A DNA stretch of 64,000 nucleotides from Todiramphus chloris collaris (Eukaryota > Chordata > Aves > Coraciiformes > Alcedinidae), in the NCBI GenBank assembly GCA_025345505.1, contig JANVCC010000040.1:10570023-10634022 (forward strand). The letters are read 5' to 3'. The notes below the pieces were generated by a model. The model saw nothing but the letters and a program-made list of their open reading frames with translations, was not told where the DNA came from and made no database searches. The position numbers were made by a program, and so were the translations under genes. Positions within the stretch are counted from its first letter, which is position 1. Each line of letters begins with the position of its first letter. Of this stretch, positions 24,756 to 39,000 are shown piece by piece.

Positions 24756-26767
24756 CTGGAAAATCTCACATCCATACAGACTTACTCTTCATATTTAGAC
24801 TAGTTTTAGACAGGTTAATTGTAATGGCTCCCAAGAGTTGCCTCAGATTTCATCACTGACTACGAGACAAACTCAGCATAGCTCCCAAACCATCCCACAA
24901 GGAGAAAGCAGGGCTGCTGCTGGGCCAATATTGGTCACAATCCATTGCTCGTGGCCATAACCTCATCTTTCAATGATTAAGAAAATACCTTTTTATAATA
25001 GAATTTTTTGGATATGGTACAACATATTCAAGAAGCAGCAGGAGATAAAATGGGAACAAAAAACTGTTGGAAAGTTTTAAGCCTTAATATTGCTACTATT
25101 TCACATGGACTATTTTCAGGATATGGTTACAGTCTCCAAATCAAAAAGCCATCAACCATCAGCACGCTGTGCTCCCAGCTAGCCATCCGCTAGGAGGAAT
25201 GACGACACCCTAGCTCTTGCATGTTGCAGCAATATTCAGCCTAGAGAAGACAGCTCCTGCCACGCTGCTGTAACCCAGCTGCACTGTTAGAAGGCAGTTA
25301 CTCCATGAGGATCATCTGGACCGTGTTCTTTCTGGTGGGAAAGGTGGAGGCTCAAGCTGTTGCTGAGCTGTGCAATTGGCATTGAGCCCCACCAGAGCCA
25401 CTTGGGGAGCAACAAGGATGTCCCAGAGCAGTGGTGCTAAGGAAGGACAGAGAAGGGTAAAGGCAGACATCCAACAGACTATCAGGTGTTGGAGAAGCCA
25501 AACAGAAATAGCTGCTTCTCTGGGACAGAAAAAAGGCAAGTTTGCACTACCAGAAAGCAGTTTCCCTAATGCATGCACACATACAGAGATGGCAAAACAT
25601 TTCACCTTCACAGAAACAGAAATGGGATTTTCTTTCCTTAGTGGAGTTCTGAAGCAAATCGTATTTTCCTGGCAGACAGCAAGTGTCAGTCAGCATTTCC
25701 AGCCTCAAGGAACTATCACCCACTGAAATTTGGGGAGACTGTGGTCCTTCATTACAACTTTTATTCTCCAGCCTTTCAGCCTCACCTCAAAAAATAATTT
25801 CAGAGCTTTGTGGCAGACAAAAACTCCCTTTATTCAATAGGAGTTATGGTCTTAAGAAAGCAGCACTGAAATGGGGCCTTTAGTTCATTTCTTTCTGTAA
25901 CAATCACCTCATACTCATCTCTCACCCTGTAACTAAATTATGCATGACTGAGATGCTTATGATTACTGGATCCAGTTAAAAGCGTACAAGACCCTGGGAG
26001 CACAGAAATCTCCACACACTGAGGCATCACCTTCCTCCTCTGTTACTGTCTGAAACTGGAACAGACTCTGGTTGCATTAAGAAAAGACAAGACCTCCAAG
26101 CAAAATTTTGAAAAGTGAAAACCAGAGGGAAACAAACAAACGAAATCCTGAAAGAAAAGAAAAAGAAGTGGAACAGTTAAAGCTTCTGAATAGATGACAG
26201 CCACTGGTGAGATTTCAAAACCCTGGAATATTTAAACAGAGCCCTGGCACCCACAAGGAAGGATATGAACTCGAGCACAATGGAGACACACAGAAAAGAG
26301 TGATTTTTCTTAAATGTTGCCCTGAAGCCCCAAAGATATTGATCTCCTAAATATCGTTCAAGTAAACCAGGATGAGAGGGCAAGTTATTAACCTCAAGTT
26401 TGCAAGTCTGACGAATATCACAATCCAAAATACATGTTAGGAGATCTGAATATTAAAGATGCTTGCAGAAAGAAGCAGAGCCTTCTGAAGCTTTACTGAT
26501 GGTTTTTAACGAGCCAAAACAGAACTGTGATACTTCTTTTCTTATAAGACCATGACTGTGCTCAAAGAAGAGGCTGCTGACAAATGCAGATCTATAGGCA
26601 AGGCTGTTTCTGCCTTCAGAAAAGTCTTATTGTGTAGAATGAAAATGTTACAGTGAAAGCAAGGAGAAATTAGACTACAGACTCGCCATTTAGAGAGGAA
26701 ATGGAAAATCAAAAGGTCATAAGAGTAAGAATTCAGGAAAGATTTCACAGGTGAAAAGGCAAGAGAA

Positions 26768-26812
26768 ATGCAAAAGCAAGCAATGCAAAAGAAAGTGTTG
26801 CAAAAGCTATCT
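26768..26812. repeat. Three copies of a 15-bp periodic motif
   Basis: The core ATGCAAAAG or TTGCAAAAG starts at 26768, 26783 and 26798, exactly 15 bases apart, followed by divergent filler. A weaker fourth unit may precede it from 26753. This is either a degenerate 15-bp tandem repeat or an array of octamer or C/EBP-like sites. The first reading needs no function. Confidence 0.7.
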
Positions 26813-29800
26813 CAAATTATCTCTGTCATTTCAAAACACTGTACCAAAGCTACAGAAAAATGAAGCCAACCAGTAGCAGATGCAAAGGTGACCACCAGAG
26901 AGGTGCAATGATAGCACACGGGGCATACAGGTGGACTTCCATCAACAGGAGCTGAAAACAAGAGCCCGGGCAATGTCTCAGTACCCTCAGCAGATAATAC
27001 AACATTATTTGATATAACTCTAGAACTCACTGAATTACATAGCAGTGGTTGTGGTTCAACCTGAAAGTGTTGTGGAAGTCTGACTGAAACACCTTATGAA
27101 CTGGTGGATCTGAAAATTGAACGTAAGGACAGTTCCTCCTGAAAGAACTGAATACAAGTTACACGAGATGTGCAGCAAGGTTTGTTATAATTACTGTGAA
27201 TATGATAATTAAAAGCATGCATCGATTTGGGCATCATTCAGTGAACAGACTCCGAGACAAAAAACAATGACTCAGTCCTCAAACCAATGTGGAATACAAT
27301 TACAAAGTCACAGGAAAACACAAAGCCTTGCAGAAAGCCTTGAAGGTTGGTAGGACTACAAAAGACACAGCCAGCCCACAGTAACTCCAGCTGAAGCTAT
27401 GCACACGATCACAGAGCAGTGCTAGCAGTGTAATTACTGCTTATGTATCACTGAATCTTTTTAAGTTGAGAGTTTATGCTCTTTAAAGAGTAATGCAGCC
27501 TCAAAACCCTTCAAGCTTTTCTGAATATCTCAGGTCATAATTGACTCACCTGAAATACATGTGTTTCAAATGTCCCAAACCAGGAGCAGCTCAATCCTGT
27601 ACAGCTCTTTGAGGTTCATGGGACCAGTATGGTACTTTATCTTGCTTGCAATTTGAAGACTACACTTATACACATGAGCTCTGGAAAACTCAGATGAGAT
27701 CCTTATGTTCAGATGAACAGAAAGCAGATATTTGGACGTGAGCAATCACATTTAGAGAAACGCAACAGCTGATGTAACCCTTTCAAACAAGTCTGCGCTA
27801 CTACAGCAAGAAATGACATTTCTCATAGCTGACACTCTGGAAAAGGACATGACCATGCACAGTTATGCAAAAAAAGAAGCTTTTAGTCATTGTGATTGGT
27901 GTTGGCTTTGTACTTTTAGTTTTCCATTATGGGTGTGAAGGAATCCAAAACTTCAAAACAAAACTCCACTGAAATTAATGAGTTCTGCGTGACACAAGAG
28001 ACTCGTGGAGCTGATACAGAAGTCAGAGGAAATTGTTGAAAATTACTCTGAGGTTCAGTTGAAAAGTTAATGAATTTCATGAACCCAACTACTAATGAAA
28101 GTTCTGAGTTTCATCAGTATCATGGCCAAACAGAAGCACAGACAGAACCCCATACACAGAAAGAAGTATCCTGAATTTCAAGGAAAGCAGGACAGGAGGA
28201 GGCTGTGGAAATGACGTGCAGATGATGGCATAACTGTGCCTTCTCACTGTGTGAAGCAGGACTCCGAGTACCTTTCTTACCTTGATTTCACTTGTTTTTG
28301 CCTTCATGACGGAAGGAGCACAAGGGAAGGACAGTATTCGTCATCCCTCTTCAGCTTAGCAGAGCTGTAGAGCATAACTGCTGGAGCCAAATGGAAGAAA
28401 TTACAAGTACATGAATTCCGACTGGTAAGTGAATTAGAAAGTGGCCTGGTTGGCAGCTAGGCCCAGGCCATAGACAGGTGCAATTAGAGGCAACGAAAGT
28501 CATCCCGAGCAGCAGGCAGTGACATCTCAGGAGGGTTCACAGAAGCATGTTTTCTCCTCTGTGTAGCTGAGTTGTTCATCCTCTCACATGAGCTTTTTGT
28601 CCTCTCCTGGCAATAATTAGCAACTTTGCTCAAAACTTTGCAGATGAGAAGTCTGCTTTCTCATTTTTCAGTGGAGAAATTGTTTGCACCACGTCCAAAC
28701 CGCGCAGAGTAAGTGAAAAAAATAAACCAGGTGTGGATAGTTATGAGCAAGTCATCCAAGGAGCAAAGCAGAGGTGCAAATCAACAGGAATCCAGTTAGA
28801 CACATTGCTGCTTTCTTGCACAAGTAGGACAATCTTCTCCCTGCTGTTCTGGCAGAAGGGAACCATGAAGATTTTCCATCAGCGATTTTCCACGGTACTT
28901 GTCATTCAGACAATTTTTTATGCTCTAGAAACACACAGAGAGATTGTGGTTGCAATACTCCACTGGATGCCTACATTTGGCTGCAGGGCACAGGAGCTGC
29001 CACTGTTTCAAGCTGTAACTGAGCAGCTCATTCCTTGAGGAGTCAGGGTTTATGCAGAGTAGGCTCAGCTGTTCCTCACAGTAAAGCTTCAAAACTGTAG
29101 CTTTCTGTAGCATTTACTTTAGGTAAATAAACATTTAGTTATGAATGATTACATGATAGGTGCAGACAGGTATCATTCACACAGGAGTATTTTCAAACTT
29201 TAAGTACTCTTTAGAGAACACAGAAGGTATGCCAGCAAACCAAGCCATATACTGCTGGGTCACCTCTGTTTGTGCTCATTAGTCATCTCACTGCTGGCAC
29301 CTAAGACCTTCTGTACCACCAGCACACTTCTGATAGTTGAGAAAAAAGTCATTCATTACACAAAGAACTTTTCTTGAGACGAGTAAGACACATTGGAGTT
29401 CCATGTTAAAATACCAGATCAATTTGATTAAATATTTATTTTTATGGCACATGTCACAGATAAACACTGAAATTAAAAAACCTGCAGAAACATCTCCCAC
29501 CTAAGACTCAATGTAAGAGGATTTTCAGCTAATGGGGTCCAAGTCATAACATCAGACAAACATCTCTCTGGTCTGGCAGGAGCAAGAGAAATGCAAGTGT
29601 GCATGCTTGCTCATAGATACGGAGAGTGGGAAACAAAGTCAGCTTCCCTTTGGATGCAATGATTGAAACGTGCTTCTCTGATTTCATCTTCGACCCCCAC
29701 TCCAATGCCTCCAGGCTTCCAGAACGTCTAACACCAAAGAAGGCTGGTTGGTTTTTTTTTTTTTAAAGAAAGTTTATTCAAACAGTCATGATCCTGGCAT

Positions 29801-32355
29801 TTCAGACATCTGCAGAACCTCAACATTTTGGTAAGGATGATGCTCAATCCTGCAAAATCCAGTAAATTAAATCTCCCACTATCACAAACTGAATCTTAAA
29901 TAAGGGCAACAGGAGCAGGCTTGGATTGCCAGGTCAAAGCAGCACTATAGACATCACTCAAGCACACTGCTCTCTCCTTCCCAGACCTGCAACTGGCCCC
30001 TAATGTGCATCCCCCTCCCAGCCGCGGACAAAACCAGTCTCTCCAGGAACAAGCTGCTAACACAAACCATCCTGTGTCAAAAGGGCTTGCTATTTTTTTG
30101 CAACTCATTTTAATAACTATTGCAGTGTAGCTGTGTATCCATATGTGTAATAAAAGGGGATGTACATCTGCTGATGGGCACAGGGTACGGCTAGTTAATA
30201 ATCTGTGCCTTCACTTCAGTGTTCCCAATTGCCTCTGTGCTGCTATGTGAGAACATCTCATATCTTTATTTTTTGCCAATGCAGGAGGTGATAGCATATT
30301 TGCCCCTCTATCCTGAAGCTAGATGCTCCTTCACAACTTAATGGAGCTACATGCTTAAAAAAATGCTTTATATGAAATGGTCTGGAAATCTAAACACCAA
30401 ACTCTGCAAGCAAGCCCCAAAAAACCCAGTACATTGAGGAAAGAAGATAAATAAAATCCCACCCAAAAAGCAACACTTGTACAAACACTGCGCCACCATT
30501 GACTAATATTTTGATAACCTCTGAACTGAAGAATTTTATTTCTCTATTCAGCTAAGTCAGAATTCTTTGTTTTAGAAAGGTCAGGTTACTTGGCTCTGAC
30601 TCACTGCCACTCATCTTTTGCCAAAAAGCAGTTGTTCAGAGAGGATGATGGTCTCCTGAAGAAAAAGGCACATTTTACCCTGTGAGAACTTGCCACAGAG
30701 CAGATGAAGTGCTCAGTGCTCTGTGTGGCAAAGGCCCAGGCAGTCTCCTACATCTATCTACAAACAGAGACAACCCATCGACTGAACTCTCCGCAAGTCC
30801 ACAGAAGTGTAAATTCCTCCCTGACATCTTTTGCAAACTGTCAAGCAGGCCCTTTGGCAAACCCTCCTCAGCAGCCCGAGAAGTCAATCTCTTGATTGTC
30901 TCATTCACCGGGTTACCAATGGGTTCGACACTCGGGTGGCACACATCTGCCTTCCCCTCCAGACAGCCCTGTTAGCAGCACCAGGAGTGGGGCTGGCACA
31001 CTGGGTTTCCCCAGAACAACTTGAATTATGTATTCTTTGGGAAAACAACTCCCAGGCATAAATGAACATAGTAAGATATATTTCTCACTAAGAATGATCA
31101 ATCTGGGGGGGTTTTTTCCTGACTATAGTCCCACTGACCATATATTTTTAATATAAAAAACAGGTAACATTTGTTTTCCCTACACACATGAATACATAAA
31201 CACACGCACATACAATTCTTTTTCACCTGGTCAGGATATTAGATGCTTATTGACTAGGGTAATCTCATTAATGGATGCATAGTCTTAAGCTGCTTAGAAG
31301 GTCATAGATTTTTATGTAACATCTCTTATTTCCTATCATTGAAATAGAGACAGAAATGTGGAAACACAAGAGAGATCCTTGAACTCTACTCCCAGCTCAT
31401 GTTCAGAGAGTCAACAAAGCTCACTGCGCTTACCAGAGCTATGAAGTATTAGAAGCTCACAATCACTCTGCTACAACATCAAACAAATCAAAGGTGTCTC
31501 AGATCTCTACAGTCTTATGTTTTAAACAACAGCAGGTGGAATGTTACATGCTAAAAAAAAAAATCTTTAGATAGCATTAGGAGTCATTGCATCTTGAGGT
31601 TAATGGGTCACAACGCTTGCATCTAATAGTTAAGAACAGATTAAAAAAAACCCAAACAACAAAGTATCTTAATCTCTGCAGCTACATCATATTTACATTT
31701 TTACAAAAATTTAGGTTCTCTCCAACTCAGTTATCGTAACAACATTTAAATGGAGAGGACTGGTTTTTTTAACAGAAGCTTTACTGTTTCACATGTGGTT
31801 TCTTAATCCAGGTTAATATAAACCTTCAAAATTCTGCTTAAAAAGGTCTCCTTTATTTTAACAGTAGCAAACTCACTCATTCGATCTAAAAATCATCTCC
31901 AGACACTTTTAGAGTGACATTTTTCAGATGCTAAATAACAAGATGTCCTGTCAGAAAAAAAGAAAATATTTGCCATTAAACTGAACTAAATTATGGAAGT
32001 GAAACCACAAACAATCCTGTGAGTGTATTTTGCGAGCCCTTACTCATGCTGGTATTTGTTACACCACAACACACAATCCAGTTTCAGTACTGCAATTCAT
32101 TTCTGACATTGAATCCCATCATTTTAATCTTGTGTGGAAACACAAGGGCGTTTATTTGAATCTTTATTACTTGTTAATGATTTCAGACTACAATATTATT
32201 AGAAAGCATATTTTTCTTGTTAATTATAAAATCAACTCTTTCTTAAAAGACATTTTAACTTCTGGGCCCACATGCACAACTTACAGCCCTGACTTCAAAA
32301 TCCATAGCACCTTCCTAAGTGTAAAAGTATATATGTAGAAGCTCAGGAGAAGTTT

Positions 32356-32823
32356 ATAGAATCATCAAATGGTTTAGAAGGAACCATTCAAAGTCATCTA
32401 GTCCAGCCCCCTGCACTGAGCAGGGCCATCTGCAACTAGAGCAGGTTGCTCAGAGCCCCAGCCAACCTCACCCGCAATGGTGCCAGGGATGGGGCAGTGA
32501 CCACCAGTTGCCCACTGCTGGCAACCTGGGCCAGGGTCTCACCACCCTCAGTGCACAAAAAAAATTTAAATAAATAAAAAAGGCGTTCTTTATATCTAGT
32601 CTAAACCTACCTTCTTTTACTTTAAAACCATCACCCTTTGTCCTGCCACAACAGGCCCTGATAAAAACCTGTCCCCATCTTCCTGACCGGCCCCTTTAAG
32701 TGCTGCAAGGCCACACTAAGATCTCCCTGGAGCCTTCTCTTCTCCAAGCTGAACACCCCCAACTCTCCCAGCCTGGCCTCACAGGAGATGTGCTCCAGCC
32801 CTTAAAATTGTTCTCGTGGCTCT
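32356..32823 (-). mobile_element. CR1 LINE, 5'-truncated, 3' end present
   Basis: Read on the minus strand this is the end of CR1 ORF2 and its 3' UTR. On the plus strand the order is the antisense of the 3' tail (ATAGAATCATCAAATGG, then TCATCTAGTCCAGCCCCCTG), then the antisense of the HWNRLP-type region, and then GCCTTCTCTTCTCCAAGCTG and CTCCAGCCC at the 5'-most end. ORF2 is destroyed by many substitutions and indels. An A-rich insertion of about 20 bases interrupts the copy at about 32555-32583. Only about 470 bases of the element remain. It is inserted antisense to the plus strand, like the 49-kb copy. Confidence 0.95.
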
Positions 32824-32903
32824 ACAGTTAAGCAAGCAGCACATACCAACAGCAGTGCAAAGCTAAACTAATGAATGCATAGTCCTGAAGTTTTCTCACA
32901 AGA

Positions 32904-33018
32904 ATAAAAAAAAAACCCACAAAAAACCACCAAAAACACACCAAAAGAAATCACAGGAAAAAAAAACCAACCAAACAAAAAATCCAACCCAACCAAACAA
33001 ACAACAAAGCAACAAACA
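32904..33018. repeat. A-rich (CAAA/CCAA) low-complexity tract
   Basis: About 115 bases made almost wholly of A and C on the plus strand, with runs such as AAACAAACAACAAAG. It begins about 80 bases beyond the 5' side of the antisense CR1 at 32356-32823, so it is not that element's own tail, which lies at the other end. No coding potential. Confidence 0.9.
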
Positions 33019-36000
33019 TGTTGTATTCAGCAAAAAGAGGCCTTGTTGTGTCTGTGAAGAGCAATGGGGGGTTCCAGCCCCAGGCATCAGAGCCCTTTTG
33101 GGGAAGCAAAACAACCAGGCCTTAAATCAATTCTTTGTCCAGCACTGAATGTTCCCTTTCCCAGGATTCATGGCAAGACTCTGTGTGGAAAAGCTGAGCT
33201 TAGGGAAAGTGATAGAATCAATTTTCTGGTAAGCAGATTTTTCAAGGTTTTGTTCTCTTGTTTGGTGTGGGGTTTTTTTCCTTCTCCCTTGAATGAGCAG
33301 CTGTTGGAAGGGCTTGTACGAACTCCTCTACTTCCCTCAGCCAGTATCACTTCCAAGCAAGCTACCAGGTAGAGAGAAAGCCCATCCAGGGATGACTTAG
33401 AAAGCTCAAAATAAAACACAAATCAAGCCATGTAATTGGCAAGCAATGGTTTGCCACACTTGATCAGGTCAAGTACTCGTAGACTGTCATCTTCCCTGAA
33501 GTGCTGCCCAATTTCTGATATTCAGACACAAGAGTGGGGAAAGATGTGTGACCGGCAGCACAGGCCACGATGTCGCAGCATCTGCTCAAAATCAGAGGGG
33601 AGAGACAGGACACAGAACAGATCTGGCTTCCAAATATAAACAAGACCTATGAAAGTTCAGTATGCTGAACTATACATCTCAATTCTAAGCTACCTATTAA
33701 ACTGGTTTGTCTTTCCTTTTGCACTACTTTAAGAAAGCTGGCATTCAGTTCTCTTACATCCTCCTGCCTTGACAACAGCACATTCCCTGTCAGCCCGCTG
33801 AGGACAAGGCTGGTGACGATGGCACACGGGACTCATCCACCAGTGGTGCAAAGCAACTGGGAACAGTAACCATTACATGCTTGTCTTTAACTGTGTGCTG
33901 CAGATCTGATCTCACACACTGTCAAGGGCTGAAATGCATTTCTGTAACAGGTGTGACATTCCAAAGCAAAAAACCAAAAACCAAACAACAACAAAAAAAA
34001 GTCATGTTACCAAGAATAAAGCAGTAAGAGAAAATGCTAGCAAAGGAAGCTAGTACAGGTGATCCAGGGATGCTCAGAGGAAATCAGCAGCCTGATAAGC
34101 TTTGCAAGCTAAATAGCAGCACTGTGGTAGGGAGGTAGAGAGCCTATATGTTGTATATTTGCTTCACAGAAAAAATATTTTCAGTAAAGCAAAAATGTAT
34201 ATATATGTCTGCTACAGATATTTATCAGCTCCACATCAGCTTGCAAGGAGCAGACTAAAGCGAGGCATCGTTCTGAAGCGGTTTCCAGCAGCGCATGCAC
34301 AGGTAACACCACCCTCTGCTGTAGGAAACCACAAAGTGCCAGCTCAGAGCGCTGCCAGCACAGCCACCAGCCCCAGGGAAGGCCCTGCAGCAGGGCATCC
34401 TTGCTGTCACCAGCCAGTCGCCCGTGGCCCAGCCGGGTCACTGCCCTGAAGTCAGGGGGGTGTGATGCGGTGCCCGCAGCTCTGGCACACGCTGTGCCCT
34501 TCTGCAGCCCTGCAGCCACCCGGCTGCCTCTGGCTCTGGAAGCAGGGAATCGCTCCTTGGGCCTGATAGCAGAGCTTTCAGAACAATAAGTGCATTGAAT
34601 CGTACAGTTTGAAGCGTGTCTGTACTGAAAAATACTCGCTTAGGCCTTTGTTCTTTATATTCTTTTATAATTTATAGTACCTATGAATGATTTCTAAGCT
34701 ACATTCTGTCTTTTATTCCCCTTTCCCCATGCCACATTCTGCTCCCTGCTCAAAATATGAAGTGATCTGACCCAAATATTTACTTCCTAGAAGGCCGAAA
34801 GACCAATAAGGAAAAAAAAAAAAAAGTTACTCAATTGCAATAAGCAGCCTAAAATCTGAGCCTACAGCTCAGCCTCTGCTCTACAGAGCTGGGGCCAGGG
34901 CTGCTGAAGCATCTCCTGGTGCAGGGTACCTCAGCTTGCACTGAAGGCTCTCTCCTAACCCCTCCAGCAGCCTCTCTGCTCCATCAGCACGGCATGCAGA
35001 CAGCAGAAAGACCTGTCACCTGCCTTATAAACCTGACTCGGAGAAATCCCTCTTTCCCAGGCTGAGGACAGGCAAGGGGAATTAGCCAAGAACAAGATGC
35101 TACATTGGTCCCTGCACCAGCATGAGTGTGTTCATGGGGTAAGAGAGGAGAAACACACAGTGAGGACATAGCCCAGCTCCCTTCCTTCTGCAGGGGAAGC
35201 ACAACCCAATCCCATGAAAGATTTGCTCAAAAAGAGGTGAAACAATACATGTTTGGACCTGGCTTTTATCCCACTAAACCCATGAGAACTCAACTACTGT
35301 GGCCCTGGTACTGCAGCTGCCAATTCAGCAAAAAAGAAGCAGAAGTATCGAGGACGACTTTATGGGAGGAGTGTGAAGCTCTGAAGTTTAGACATTTCCA
35401 GGGAAAGAGAGATGGTGGAGGTGGATGTGCAGCATCCCCAGCTGAACTTCTCCCAAGACAGAAAGGCAGCTGAACTGCAGAAAAGGGCTCAAGTCTGAGG
35501 TTCTTTAGTCAAAACATGACCGTATACATGTTTCAAACTGCATCAATACAATTTTGGATTCTGTTTTGCAAAGATCAGTTCAGACAGAGAAATAACAGCT
35601 CGCAGGATGGTAGATATGGACCTTTTCTGTAGCACATTAACATCGTTAGCCAAAAGCAGAAGACAACTCTGAGTTGGAACTGATGTGGATGCTGGAACAA
35701 CACATGTTGGGAGCATCTGCACTGGTAGCAGGTATGCACTGGTATCAAATGAAAACATGGCATATACGAGAGCTCTTGTTTGCACCGATCTATGTCTAAG
35801 CTCCACGAGTTTAGGTAGTTAAACAGCATCTGAAGTTACATGAAAGACAGAACATCATGTCATCCAACAGTCTGTCTCTCTAGCAGCTCTTGCTCTGAAG
35901 GCATTTGAAACCTCATACCTTTACACAGGTCAGGGCAAAATCAGATGGCCTCAAGTACCCTAGGCCACAGTGCTGAGTGTCTCATGTTCAGTCAAGACAG

Positions 36001-39000
36001 GAAAACCTCAGACTACAGAAGTTACCCAAAGAAATATTTGCAACTAGAAAGAACCTACTAAGACTGGAGATTGAACAATGGGAAGGTATTTCACAGGCTA
36101 GTATAGATTAAGCCAGAGAAATCCGTCCCATAGCTGTTGCAGGTTATAAATTCATATTGTTTCAAAAAGTATTTGAAAAAAATGCCTCATGGAGAAAAAA
36201 CAAACAGTATCCAAAAAACCATTAAGTTTTATTAAACTCAAAGGTCTTACTTCTAGACTTCAGTATTTCTAGATTGCTGATCTTTTAGAGACTGGGAGCT
36301 TATTTGGGAAGTGGCCTGATACCCACACCATCTAAGACGGGCTACTGAGCCTAACAGGTTCTGGACTAACCTAGCACAGAGGCACTTGTGGCCAAGAAAA
36401 ACATTTTGGGGATTGCACAGTTAAAAGGGAAGGAGGAAAATCATGCAGTTGCAAGGTTTCTGTGAAAACACTCATGAGATTTTGTAAATCCCAGCCTTAG
36501 GTTTTATCTATAGAGAACAGTCAGTAAAATGACATTTGAATTGCTTTAAAAAGTAGCTTCTTTTTTATGCCTTACACCCACTTGTTCCTAACACTAACAG
36601 TCTTTAGCTAAAATTGAAGTACCCTTTGTTGAATTCAATTTTATTTTTTTTTAAAGTAAAAGAAGGCAAATTATGGGTACTCGAGAATCATCAGCCCTAG
36701 GATTTAATACCCTGGAACACGTACAGCCTGACTTCACACATAAGGTCAGTGCGCCACAGACAGAGTTAACCTAAGATAGGCAAACACAGCAAAAAGCAGG
36801 AAAACAGCTGCTTCAGAGCCCCAAGTGACAGAAAAATTATGGCCATCGGAACAAAGAATTTCTCAGGGGAAAGGACAAAGGCCCAACTTGGGAGGACCAA
36901 GCTGCCCTCAGGAAGGCGGTTGCTGAGTGACGTTTTTAATTTTTCATCTGTAGTGAAGAACTAAAAGCATTTCCTTTTGTCACCACCCTTATGCACATAG
37001 GAGCGTGCCAAAGATTGAAATGCTCAAAGCTAAGGCTACAAAGATCACAAACAGCTGAGGCAGATCTACTGAACTCCCAGTGGGGATTTCTGGAACTTTT
37101 TTGTGGCTACCAGGTTAATAATAGCTTATCTGAAAGACTGAAAAACATAATTCAGACTCAAGCAAGAGGTCTTCAAACAGACAATTCTAGTGCCGGGAAA
37201 GGGAAGAATAATTTCGTGTAGATACCTGTGCTACCAGAGTGTGCCCCTTACAACAGCTCTAGACTTTTAGCAAGAAACTAAGCTCTCAAAACTAACAGGA
37301 CAGACTTTACATGGCTCAATTGTTTGTTAACCACTCTTTAAAAAGCACTGCAGATCAAATTAGGAACTTATATAGACAGAATTTCATTCACAGCCTTTAA
37401 AAATAAACTAGGTCCAGAAGGTTGGAGGAATGACACTTCCCCGGCTCTGCTCCAAAATTGCAAATCTAAGCTCCACGCAGCAGAGCCTGAAAATAAATTC
37501 AAAAGCTGTGGCACACCACAGGCGTTGCTACAGCTTTTTTGTTTCTGAGAGTAGGGCATAAACTAATAACACCCTCAAATGATTGCTGTAACTGGCTATG
37601 GGAGTGCTTTTTAATTCTATTATATTTCATTCAAGATTCATTACTGAAGGAAGAGGGGGAAGAAAAGCAATTAATGGGAAAAAGATAATAAACAAAACCC
37701 ATGTAGATAAAGAATCACCCGTGCTCGCTTGATCCATTGCTGCAAGCAAATTAGATAAGAAGAGAAGCAGGCAGTTTTCTGAGCAATATGCTCTACTGCA
37801 AACTCAAAACCTGAAAAATCAGACCTTGAACATATTGGAACAATTACTGCAATAAATAATACTCATTATAACAAATACACCACAGTGCAGCATGCTGTTC
37901 CCTTGTCTACGCATACTAGCAAGAGGCAAACAAAGAGTGTTAAATGCTCTTGAGCTGGGCTGCAAGGTTTGGGTCTTTTCATTAGAGATTTACACCCAGC
38001 TTTACCAAAGCCACTCTTTCTGGCCATGGGCTCATTTCCCTTGCTCTAACCCTCAGCTTCTACATCTATGAAATAATAGTGACAACCCAAAGTTTTATTG
38101 GGAAATAAGCCCTGTCCTAGTAGCTGAATAGTATGGAACTGAGAACGGGCTTTTCCAAAGTAACAGGTCAAGTGGTGCAGAGCTGAGCTGCAAGACCCCG
38201 AGCTGTTCCAGCTGGGCAATGGCTCTATCCTGCCATGCTGTCACCCCACCTAGCGTGCAGAGTTAAAACCAGAAAGACCCCACACCTTTCCTCACAATAG
38301 CCTTCCTCTCTAAAACTCTATAGATACAGTGTGTGCTTTTACAGAGCTCTTTTTGGATGAGAACTCTTGGCATTACCTTGTTATTTACCGAGTAGGAAAT
38401 TCTGCCAGAACAAAAGGTGCAGTCAACCTGTTTACCAAGGGCAGGGTATAGTGAGGGTTGAAATACTGCTTAATGACCAAATTTGACATTGTGGAAAAGA
38501 TATTCCTACAAAATCACAAGCAATTACTCCTCCCTACCCCTTCTGTGTTATCTTGTACCAGCAGCTTTACATAAATACTGCAAAAATGTACAGAGGGCTG
38601 CTGATTATTCGAACCAACTAGAAAAAAAGCAGAGCACTATTAGGACAGCCTGGCAAGGGGCTGGCAGACTATGCATCAAATGGTTTGAACAACATTTGTC
38701 AACAACTTCCACGTTCACTGCATTGCAACAAGGGAGTTGGGTACCTGCCACGGACAGACCCTGGCCCCTTGCACAGCTTAAATCCCTCTTTCTAGAATCA
38801 GTCCACATCATGTGTGTGGCTCAGGTGATAGCAGCATGGTGCATAGCTGTGCACACTGAGAAAGCGCAGCCTCTAAAGAGTTAGGGAATAAGGACTGAGG
38901 CTGATCTCACCAGCAGTTTTACAGTGATCAAAGCAATATGAAACACCCTTGATAATACTAATGAAATTGGATAAAAAGTGGGATGTGTGCACAAATGGAG

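Larger units (their letters stand above)
21026..32355. other. No gene recognised; plus strand purine- and A-rich
   Basis: From about 26.0 to 28.2 kb the plus strand is noticeably A- and G-rich, without any repeat I can name. Segments at 25312-25726 and 30675-31061 are open on both strands, which argues against either strand coding. A T-run lies at 29752-29764 and a G-rich tract at 23111-23124. A minus-strand candidate exon is at 24678-24755. At 28.28-28.43 kb good donors face away from each other: a minus-strand one (AAG/gtaaga) near 28281 and a plus-strand one (CTG/gtaagt) at 28435. Confidence 0.6.

Noticed and set aside
30922..30934. tRNA-like B box (GGTTCGACACTCG)
   Set aside because: No A box or cloverleaf stems at the right distance upstream.
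30675..31061. Overlapping open frames on both strands
   Set aside because: Three plus frames and one minus frame are open together, with no splice sites or family match to choose between them.
38605..38620. tRNA-like B box on the minus strand (GGTTCGAATAA)
   Set aside because: The upstream minus-strand sequence has no A box and the arms do not pair.
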